From the NCBI GenBank assembly GCA_964390795.1, contig CAYMLQ010000363.1:1-5787 (forward strand): a stretch of 5,787 bases of DNA, given 5' to 3'. Below, one piece after another: positions 1-5,516 of the stretch. The position numbers and the translations under genes were made by a program. The notes beneath the pieces were generated by a model. That model searched no databases and was not told the DNA's origin. It saw nothing but the letters and a program-made list of their open reading frames with translations. Position 1 is the first letter of the stretch. Each line of letters begins with the position of its first letter. This DNA comes from CAYMLQ01 sp964390795. Lineage in GTDB: Bacteria; Verrucomicrobiota; Kiritimatiellia; RFP12; UBA1067.

Positions 1-681
1 CGCGTCGAGGAGTGCCGCAACAACGAGAGGCCCTACTGGTACAGCTACCTGAAAGACGTCAAGGAGGAGGACGTGGACTGGAAGGAGTTTCTGCATGACC
101 GACCGATGCGCCCCTTCCGCGCCGACGTCTACTCCGGCTGGTACGGCCACTACGAATTCTCGCACGGGCCAACCCCGGGCTTTGGCGCCCATTTTATCGA
201 CATGATGACTTTCATTACCGGCGCCACTTTTCCTACCTCGTGCGTCTGCCTCGGCGGCACCTTCACTTGGAAAGACGAGCACGCCTTCACCGCGCCGGAC
301 TGCGTCCAGGCCACCTGGATCTACCCCGAAGGCTTCCTCGTCAGCATCTCCAACAACCTCGGCAACGGCGCGGGCTCAACCCGCAAGTTCTACGGCGACA
401 AGGGCGTGCTCAAGGTGGACAACTGGAACGCGCCGACCTACCTCTGCGAGGGCTCGCCGCGACGCGACGGCACGATCCGCGGCGAGAACCCGGTGACGCC
501 CGTCGACAGCCCGGACCACTTCCTCAACTGGCTCCAGTGCATGCGCAGCGGAGCCACGCCGAACGCGCCCATCGAGGCGGGCTACCAGCACGCCGTGGCC
601 GTCATCATGGCCATGACCTCCTACGAGACCGGGCGCAAAACGGTCTACGATCCCCTCAAACGCACCCTAACAACGGTTTAA
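1..681 (+). CDS. Gfo/Idh/MocA family oxidoreductase, C-terminal part (5' truncated)
   Basis: The reading frame is open from base 1 to the TAA at 679-681, giving 226 visible residues. The true start lies upstream of the window. A GTG at 73 is only an internal codon, because the frame continues before it with family-like sequence. Proteins of this family are NAD(P)-dependent sugar or cyclitol dehydrogenases with an N-terminal Rossmann domain and a C-terminal alpha/beta domain. Only the second is visible, so the dinucleotide-binding motif and any export signal cannot be judged. Recognisable are the DWKEFL...RPF segment (visible residues 26-39), common in PVC members, and the G-x-H-x-x-D element (H64, D67) that contributes active-site residues in this family. 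The C-terminal HFLNWLQCMRSG...PIEAGYQHAVAVIMA stretch (about 168-201) is the usual family ending. The next gene starts 4 bases after the stop, so it is the first visible gene of the operon. Substrate is unknown. Confidence 0.88.
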   Translation, partial: RVEECRNNERPYWYSYLKDVKEEDVDWKEFLHDRPMRPFRADVYSGWYGHYEFSHGPTPGFGAHFIDMMTFITGATFPTSCVCLGGTFTWKDEHAFTAPDCVQATWIYPEGFLVSISNNLGNGAGSTRKFYGDKGVLKVDNWNAPTYLCEGSPRRDGTIRGENPVTPVDSPDHFLNWLQCMRSGATPNAPIEAGYQHAVAVIMAMTSYETGRKTVYDPLKRTLTTV

Positions 682-685
682 AACC

Positions 686-1543
686 ATGACCACACGACGC
701 CACTTTCTGGGCGGCCTTTCCGCCGCCCTTGCCGCATCCCCTATCCGCGCAGCCGAGCGCGGCGCAAGCGCGTGGCAGCTCGGCTGCTACACGCGCCCGT
801 GGGCCGCGCACGATTACCGCGTGGCTCTCGACGGCATCGCCGCAGCCGGGTTCAGCTACGCAGGCCTGATGACGGCCAAGAGTAAAAACAATCTGATCCT
901 CAGCGCCGAATCCACACCCGACGAGGCCGCCGCGGTAGGTGCCGAAGTCACGCGCCGCGGCCTCAAGGTTATCTCGCTCTGGGGCGGCGGATTCTCCCTG
1001 AATGCCAGCGACGGCCTGAAGCGCCTGATCGACAACTGCGCCGCGTGCGGCTGCCCCAATCTGCTGCTCGGAGGTGCCGACGAGAAGAACGCGTCCGCCT
1101 ATTACAAGATCGTCGCCGAGTGCTGCGGATATGCCGCTGAAAAGAAAGTCGGACTGAGCGTCAAGCCCCACGGCGGCACCAACGCGAACGGCGCCCAGTG
1201 CCGCAAGCTGATCGAGCAGATCGGCCATCCCAGCTTCCGCCTCTGGTATGATCCCGGCAACATCTTCTACTATTCTGACGGCGCGCTCGATCCCGTCACG
1301 GACGCCGCCACGGTCGACGGCCTCGTTGTCGGCATGAGCGTCAAGGATTTCAAGCCGCCCAAGAAAGTCGACCTCACGCCCGGCACGGGCCAGGTGAACT
1401 TCGTCAAGGTGCTCGCCCGCCTCAAGCAGGGTGGCTTTACCGGCGGCCCGCTGGTGGTCGAGTGTCTGACGCCCGGCGATCTGCCCCACCTCGCTGCCGA
1501 GTCCGTTAAAGCACGCCAATTCGTCAGCCAACTGATTGCTTAG
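686..1543 (+). CDS. Tat-exported sugar phosphate isomerase/epimerase-like TIM-barrel protein (AP_endonuc_2 / xylose isomerase-like)
   Basis: This 285-residue protein starts at ATG 686. The N-terminus has a twin-arginine signal: T3-R4-R5-H6-F7-L8 closely matches S/T-R-R-x-F-L-K. An alanine-rich hydrophobic stretch to about residue 19 follows, with likely cleavage near residues 22-23, so the folded protein would act outside the cytoplasm. The rest (about 30-285) reads as one xylose-isomerase-like TIM barrel. Landmarks are ISLWGGGF (96-103), VKPHGG (159-164), LWYDPGN (186-192), VKDF (219-222), the TPGTGQVNF loop (231-239) and VVEC (257-260). Canonical members bind a divalent metal through Glu, Asp, His and Glu. 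Here D189 and E259 are kept, but the first Glu position appears to be K160 and the usual His before KD appears to be S218. The KPHGG form is familiar to me from PVC homologues, so it is probably functional. There is no Shine-Dalgarno; with 4 bases after the previous stop, translation is probably coupled. Exact reaction unknown; epimerase, isomerase or a lyase acting on oxidised sugars are all possible. Confidence 0.88.
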   Translation: MTTRRHFLGGLSAALAASPIRAAERGASAWQLGCYTRPWAAHDYRVALDGIAAAGFSYAGLMTAKSKNNLILSAESTPDEAAAVGAEVTRRGLKVISLWGGGFSLNASDGLKRLIDNCAACGCPNLLLGGADEKNASAYYKIVAECCGYAAEKKVGLSVKPHGGTNANGAQCRKLIEQIGHPSFRLWYDPGNIFYYSDGALDPVTDAATVDGLVVGMSVKDFKPPKKVDLTPGTGQVNFVKVLARLKQGGFTGGPLVVECLTPGDLPHLAAESVKARQFVSQLIA

Positions 1544-1554
1544 AGCATTTTCAC

Positions 1555-4035
1555 ATGAAACACCTATCCCATCGCCTCACATTAATTCTCTGCACACTCG
1601 CGTTGCCCGCGTTCGCTTCCACAGCAGTGTTTGACTTCGAGACCGTCGCCGACCTGGGCGCCCTGCCCTTCCGCGCCAAAGGCAAAACGGCGCTCGACGT
1701 GGTGCAGGCGTTCGCCACCTCCGGCACGAATGCCCTGCGCTTCAGTTCAGCCGCTTGGAAGAGCGGCATGCCGGAGTGGCCCGCCTTTGAACTCTCCCCA
1801 CGCGTAAATGACTGGAAGGGCTACGACCGGCTCGTCGTGGACATCACCAACCCGAGCGAGGAGCGTTTCTCTTTCGCGCTCTTTGTGTCCGACAGCAAAG
1901 TGCCTGTGCGCAAGGGGCTGAGCCACACCTTCGCCGTGCCTTCCTTTGGATACGCGCGCTGCGTCGTGCCGCTTTCCGGTTTTCCCGACAGCGTGAAGCG
2001 CTCGGATATTATGACCCTGCACTTTTTCACCACGCGCCCTCAGACCGACATGGCGCTTTACCTGGACAACCTCACGCTGCTGAAAAAGGGCGAAGTCCTG
2101 CCAGATCCTCCGTCCGCCTTTGTCAGACAATTGGCCGTTCTTTCACAAAGCGCCCTCGTGTCCGCTGATCACGCGCTGGTCTCCCTCGGCGAGGCGGCAC
2201 GGCCCTTTTGCGACACGCCCGGCGCGCAAGCGAATGCGACAAAGCAGCTCGTGCGGATCGCCGGCCGTCTGAAGCGCCTGCGCACCGACATTTCTGCGGA
2301 TGATCTGACGCTGGCCAAGCTGGACACGCTCCAGAGCGAACTCTCCGGCATGTCCAATCGTGCAGAACGGCTGCTCTCCACGTTGCGTTTCCAGCAGGCC
2401 AGCGCAAACGCCGGTCTTCCGTCCGGCCCCATGCTGGTCGGCGTGGCCACCTCCATGGAGCAGCTCCTGCCGCGCGCAGCCCCTTTCAACTTGCGTCCGG
2501 CCCGCGAGGTCAGCGTACGCCTCGCCCGCAACGAGAAGGAGAGCTTCCAAATCGCCGTGCTCCCTGCCGACGCGGCGCTCAAGAACGTCTCCGTCCGCGT
2601 CAGCGACCTGACCTCGTCTGGCGGTGCGGTCTTCAAACGCGCGCAGATCGACTGCGACGTGACCGGCTATGTCGAAACAATAAAGCGCCCGCCTTATGGT
2701 GCGCCGCATGTGGGCTGGTGGCCCGACCCGCTGCTCAACTTCACGGGCCCCGTCGATGTCGAGGCAGGCGACCTCCAGAGCTTCTGGATCCGCCTGCGAT
2801 CGCCGGCGGACCAGCCGCCCGGCGAGTATCGTGGCAAGCTGACCGTGACCGCCGGCAATGCTCCGTCTTTCGCACTCGATCTGCACGTGCGCGTATACGG
2901 TTTCACGCTCCCTTCAGCGAGCCCGCTCCCGCTTGCCATCACCTTCGCACCGCACGATTCGCCGATTCCAGAAACAAAGGAACATCAGTCTTTCTGGCGT
3001 AAAGCGGAGGAATACCCGGTCAATGCCTGGAAGAAACACAAACAGCGCTGGGCTGATTTCCTCGCCGACTATGACATCACCTACGACAGCCTCTATCATC
3101 ACGAAAGTCCCGATTTCGAGATCCTCATGCGCCTGAAGCAGCAGGGTCGCTTGGGACGCTTCAATCTGGGCTACTGGTATTACTTCGACGACACTGCTGC
3201 CTCGCGCTCCAAGTGGCAGACCAACACCCTCGACCGCCTGCGCGCAAACTACGCGCAAGCCAAGGAGCGCGGCCTGCTCGACCACGCCTACATCTACGGC
3301 TGCGACGAGGTGCCGACCAACCACTTCGCCAGCGTGGAGGAGGCCGCCGCGCTGATCAAAGCCGCCTGCCCCGGCGTGCCGATCATGACCACCACCTACG
3401 ACCACAGCTTCGGCATGGCCTCCGGCATCGGCTCAGTCGATGCGTTCTGCCCGCTGACGCCCAAGTTCGACATCGCGCAAGCCGCTGCCGCACGCGCCGC
3501 AGGTAGGCAGGTCTGGTGGTATATCTGCTGCGGCCCGCGCCATCCTCACGCCAACATGTTCATCGAATATCCCGCCATCGAAGGCCGCCTGCTGATGGGC
3601 GCGATGACCGCCAAGATGCGGCCTGACGGCTTCCTCTACTACCAGATCAGCATCTGGAATTCGCAGAAGCCCATCACCTCGGGGTCCTTCACCGACTGGG
3701 ATCCGCGCAGTTGGACCACCTACCACGGCGACGGCGCCTGGACCTGCGTCGGCCCTGACGGCACGCCGCTGCCCACAGTCCGGCTTGAGAACTTCCGCGA
3801 CGGGTTGGAGGACTTCGCCTACGTCCGCATCCTCGAAGCGCTTGTCAGCGAGCGCCAGGCGCAGCCCGTCACACCTTGGCTCGTCGACGCCCAAGCCGCG
3901 CTGGCCGTGCCCGAAGCGCTCGTGAGCAGCATGACCGACTTCAACCGTGATCCCCACGCGCTCTACGCTTGGCGCGACCGCCTGGCCGATCTCATCGAAC
4001 GCGCCCCGGCGTCACTCGAACCCTTGCTCAACTAG
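1555..4035 (+). CDS. Secreted GH123-like glycoside hydrolase with DUF4091 catalytic region and N-terminal jelly-roll domain
   Basis: An 826-residue exported protein. Residues 1-21 form a Sec signal peptide (basic start, hydrophobic 8-18, A19-F20-A21 cleavage site). Residues about 22-175 look like a beta-sandwich carbohydrate-binding domain (VFDFETV start, DNLTLL end). A helical linker spans about 187-275. A second beta-sandwich, about 285-445, resembles the GH123 N-terminal domain and includes GWWPDPLL (387-394 region). A TIM barrel follows, about 450-755, with helices to the end. The barrel carries the adjacent pair D584-E585 in YGCDEVP, matching the Asp-Glu pair of GH123 beta-N-acetylgalactosaminidases, which use substrate-assisted catalysis. 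It also has the WWYICCGPR strand (654-662) and the DUF4091 hallmark RLENFRDGLEDFAY (743-756). GH123 enzymes remove terminal beta-GalNAc from glycolipids, but most DUF4091 proteins are uncharacterised, so specificity is inferred. No clear Shine-Dalgarno precedes the ATG, which lies 11 bases after the upstream stop. The N-terminal extra domain makes it longer than minimal GH123 enzymes. Confidence 0.87.
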   Translation: MKHLSHRLTLILCTLALPAFASTAVFDFETVADLGALPFRAKGKTALDVVQAFATSGTNALRFSSAAWKSGMPEWPAFELSPRVNDWKGYDRLVVDITNPSEERFSFALFVSDSKVPVRKGLSHTFAVPSFGYARCVVPLSGFPDSVKRSDIMTLHFFTTRPQTDMALYLDNLTLLKKGEVLPDPPSAFVRQLAVLSQSALVSADHALVSLGEAARPFCDTPGAQANATKQLVRIAGRLKRLRTDISADDLTLAKLDTLQSELSGMSNRAERLLSTLRFQQASANAGLPSGPMLVGVATSMEQLLPRAAPFNLRPAREVSVRLARNEKESFQIAVLPADAALKNVSVRVSDLTSSGGAVFKRAQIDCDVTGYVETIKRPPYGAPHVGWWPDPLLNFTGPVDVEAGDLQSFWIRLRSPADQPPGEYRGKLTVTAGNAPSFALDLHVRVYGFTLPSASPLPLAITFAPHDSPIPETKEHQSFWRKAEEYPVNAWKKHKQRWADFLADYDITYDSLYHHESPDFEILMRLKQQGRLGRFNLGYWYYFDDTAASRSKWQTNTLDRLRANYAQAKERGLLDHAYIYGCDEVPTNHFASVEEAAALIKAACPGVPIMTTTYDHSFGMASGIGSVDAFCPLTPKFDIAQAAAARAAGRQVWWYICCGPRHPHANMFIEYPAIEGRLLMGAMTAKMRPDGFLYYQISIWNSQKPITSGSFTDWDPRSWTTYHGDGAWTCVGPDGTPLPTVRLENFRDGLEDFAYVRILEALVSERQAQPVTPWLVDAQAALAVPEALVSSMTDFNRDPHALYAWRDRLADLIERAPASLEPLLN

Positions 4036-4038
4036 GAG
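4034..4038 (+). promoter_or_regulatory. Shine-Dalgarno AGGAG for the PLC/nuclease-fold gene
   Basis: AGGAG lies 6 bases before the ATG at 4045 and overlaps the stop codon of the preceding hydrolase gene (TAG at 4033-4035). It fixes the start of the downstream gene and suggests tightly linked translation. The two starts upstream (686 and 1555) have no comparable motif, so this gene can probably recruit ribosomes on its own. Confidence 0.75.
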
Positions 4039-4044
4039 ACTCCC

Positions 4045-5370
4045 ATGAAAAACCGCTATCTGCCGGAGACGTTATCGGCCGCTACAGCCCTGTTATCTGC
4101 CGCTTGCGCCTGGGGTTGGGGCAGCCCGCACGCCACCATCACGCAGGCGGCGCTCAAGACGCTGCCCGCCTGGCAGCGGGAGGCGCTGGGCGACGAACTC
4201 GCTCCGCTCGGCGATCTGTACTGCATCATCCCAGACCTCGTCCACACCCGCAAGGATCTCAGGCCCTACGCCATGACGGATTCCCGCCCGGGGGTCGTCT
4301 ACCTCGTCAACCTGCACCTGCCGGCCACGCCGTCCGAGAATTACGAGCTGCTGCGCACCTTCATGGGCAAGGCTGTCGCAGCACTGCAAACAAACAACAT
4401 CGCCGATGCGTCCCGCTATTCAGGCATCCTCGCCCACATGCTGGAGGACTGGGGATGTCCGGCCCACGTTGCGCCGGGCGACAACATGTTCAATCTTTTC
4501 AAGCAGTTTCTCCCGCCTCCGCCATCTTTCAGCGGAACGCTGCTCCACAGCCCGATCGAAAACGGCACCTTCACGCTTGCGCCCGGAGACCGTCCGCCGT
4601 GCCTGCTGGGAACCTCGGTGGATGAGGCTGCGTTCCATCTGCTGCGCCGCGTCCAGGAGGCGACCGTTCATGCCCGCGGCAAGATCATCCCGATCATTCA
4701 AGCGCTGTATGCGGGCGACACGAATGCGGTCAACGCCGCACAGCAGTCCGCCGCGGCCTTCGATGTCCACGTCGTGGCGGACGCGCTGCACACCGTTTTC
4801 TGCCTCGGCCGCCAGAGGTTTGATGCCCGTGACCAGGCGCGTCTGGCTTCCGTCGATCTCTCAGCGCACACCCCCCTGGAAGCGCCCGACCTGCACTTTC
4901 CGCAAGCGTCGTTTTTCAGCAAGCCATATTGGGGCTACCCCACTGCAGGTCAGTTCTTGCGCTACGGCGACGAGGCGGCCCCTCTGCTGCTCAAGGTGAC
5001 AGAGAACGGCCAGACGAACATGCGCACTTTCACATCAGGCATGGGAACCGGCACGCGCAGCACGCTGACCTATCTGATCCCCTCGAACGTGTACCAGCGC
5101 TTCACCGCACGCGTCGGGCTGCAAGCCGAACTGGGCGTGAGCGGCCACGTCATGTTCGGAATCTTCGGCAACGGCCAATCCCTCGCCCGCCTCGGCCCCG
5201 TTTCCGGCGACGCGCCCGCCCAGCCCGTTGACGTGACCTTGGCGGGCGTCACGAACCTTCAACTCACCGCGACGTCCGCATCAGGCGACGGCACCGGGAA
5301 CTACGCCATTTGGGCGGAACCCACGCTGCTCAAGGCCACCGCTCCCGAAACGCCCACTCCCCGAAAATAA
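4045..5370 (+). CDS. Secreted zinc phospholipase C / S1-P1 nuclease-fold protein with C-terminal NPCBM domain
   Basis: A 441-residue exported protein. Residues 1-22 are a Sec signal ending A20-C21-A22, so cleavage would leave Trp23 as the first mature residue, in WGWGSPH. In Bacillus cereus PLC and P1 nuclease the mature N-terminal Trp ligates the trinuclear zinc site. Other candidate ligands are H29, D64 (in IIPDLVH), H91, and H131-x3-D135-x5-H141 (HMLEDWGCPAH), whose spacing equals His118/Asp122/His128 of that PLC. H242-x3-D246 has the P1-nuclease spacing. The stretch between H141 and H242 is far longer than in either model enzyme. Residues about 315-430 match NPCBM: GMGTGTRSTLTY (322-333), a YQRFTARVGL strand (340-349), GHVMFGIFGNGQSL (367-380 region) and a GNYAIWAEPTLL ending. 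The tail is Pro/Thr-rich. The protein probably hydrolyses phosphoesters (lipid, nucleic acid or glycan-linked) while bound to a carbohydrate. The catalytic-fold call is strong; substrate is unknown. Confidence 0.82.
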   Translation: MKNRYLPETLSAATALLSAACAWGWGSPHATITQAALKTLPAWQREALGDELAPLGDLYCIIPDLVHTRKDLRPYAMTDSRPGVVYLVNLHLPATPSENYELLRTFMGKAVAALQTNNIADASRYSGILAHMLEDWGCPAHVAPGDNMFNLFKQFLPPPPSFSGTLLHSPIENGTFTLAPGDRPPCLLGTSVDEAAFHLLRRVQEATVHARGKIIPIIQALYAGDTNAVNAAQQSAAAFDVHVVADALHTVFCLGRQRFDARDQARLASVDLSAHTPLEAPDLHFPQASFFSKPYWGYPTAGQFLRYGDEAAPLLLKVTENGQTNMRTFTSGMGTGTRSTLTYLIPSNVYQRFTARVGLQAELGVSGHVMFGIFGNGQSLARLGPVSGDAPAQPVDVTLAGVTNLQLTATSASGDGTGNYAIWAEPTLLKATAPETPTPRK

Positions 5371-5383
5371 TGCCGCTGTGGGG

Positions 5384-5411
5384 GCGGATCGTTTCAGCGG
5401 ATCGTTTCAGC
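5384..5411 (+). repeat. 13-bp tandem direct repeat upstream of the aldolase promoter
   Basis: The unit GCGGATCGTTTCA occurs twice head to tail (5384-5396 and 5397-5409) without mismatches, followed by a further GC that begins a third copy. The repeat ends directly against the predicted -35 box at 5412. It may be a direct-repeat operator for a regulator of the aldolase, or simply a slippage duplication. The 13-base period does not place both copies on the same helix face, which weakens the operator reading. Confidence 0.85.
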
Positions 5412-5440
5412 TTGCCGCCTGCCGTCCGATTCAGTATAGT
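5412..5440 (+). promoter_or_regulatory. Sigma70-type promoter for the aldolase gene
   Basis: A -35 element TTGCCG (5412-5417, 4 of 6 to TTGACA) and a -10 element TATAGT (5435-5440, 5 of 6 to TATAAT) are separated by the optimal 17 bases. The expected start of transcription is near 5447, giving an untranslated leader of about 70 bases. It sits in the only non-coding gap of the window and in an AT-richer patch, and it separates the aldolase from the upstream operon. Confidence 0.7.
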
Positions 5441-5465
5441 TATGACCCATTCTTTCGCGGTATCG

Positions 5466-5503
5466 GTTAGTCTGCGCGTGCGGAACAACCCGATCCGACT
5501 AAC
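5466..5503 (+). promoter_or_regulatory. Leader inverted repeat upstream of the aldolase ribosome binding site
   Basis: GTTAGTC (5466-5472) and GACTAAC (5497-5503) are perfect reverse complements and could form a 7-bp stem with a 24-base loop. The stem ends 3 bases before the GGAG ribosome binding site. A competing pairing exists between ATCGG (5462-5466) and CCGAT (5490-5494), which shares bases with the first arm, so two alternative folds are conceivable. There is no T-run, so it is not a terminator. A regulatory role is speculative; it could also be a dyad bound by a repressor at the DNA level. Confidence 0.4.
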
Positions 5504-5506
5504 ACT

Positions 5507-5510
5507 GGAG
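5507..5510 (+). promoter_or_regulatory. Shine-Dalgarno GGAG for the aldolase gene
   Basis: GGAG lies 6 bases before the ATG at 5517 and supports that start. The 13 bases GGAGACTGCCATG differ at a single position from the corresponding GGAGACTCCCATG at the PLC/nuclease-fold gene (4035-4047). Confidence 0.7.
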
Positions 5511-5516
5511 ACTGCC

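Larger units (their letters stand above)
5371..5516. other. Intergenic region between the glycan operon and the aldolase gene
   Basis: This 146-base gap is the only non-coding stretch of note. It carries the tandem repeat, promoter and leader dyad listed separately. A weak GC-rich pairing is possible between CGCCCAC at 5351-5357, inside the end of the upstream gene, and GTGGGGGCG at 5378-5386. It is imperfect and has no T-run, so no intrinsic terminator is called. I see no tRNA or small RNA here. Confidence 0.6.

Noticed and set aside
73..75. GTG as a possible start of the oxidoreductase
   Set aside because: The same frame is open from base 1 and already reads like family sequence, so the gene continues upstream of the window.
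1..681. GH109-type NAD-dependent alpha-N-acetylgalactosaminidase, which would fit the GH123 neighbour
   Set aside because: GH109 shares the fold, but the visible half does not show sequence I recognise as GH109, and the diagnostic N-terminal half is outside the window.
240..689. Alternative + strand frame overlapping the oxidoreductase
   Set aside because: The product is Arg/His/Leu/Pro-rich low-complexity sequence typical of an out-of-frame reading of GC-rich DNA.
656..1531. Long antisense open frame of 291 codons opposite the TIM-barrel gene, slightly longer than the sense gene
   Set aside because: Its translation resembles no family I know, while the sense frame shows a Tat signal and clear TIM-barrel motifs. 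Long antisense frames are expected opposite GC-rich coding sequence.
2143..2886. Antisense open frame of 247 codons, and overlapping ones, opposite the glycoside hydrolase
   Set aside because: They lie wholly within a recognised gene, have no family features and are explained by codon bias on the sense strand.
4096..4110. Lipoprotein signal at C21 of the PLC/nuclease-fold protein
   Set aside because: The residues before the Cys are S-A-A rather than a proper L-A/S-G/A lipobox, and cleavage after A22 gives the mature Trp expected for this fold. A lipoprotein is not fully excluded.
4406..4999. Alternative + strand frame of 197 codons inside the PLC/nuclease-fold gene
   Set aside because: The product is Arg/Ser/Pro-rich without domain features, whereas the overlapping frame carries the zinc motif and NPCBM domain.
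5351..5386. Intrinsic terminator after the PLC/nuclease-fold gene
   Set aside because: The CGCCCAC/GTGGGGGCG pairing is imperfect, begins inside the coding sequence and is not followed by a T-run.
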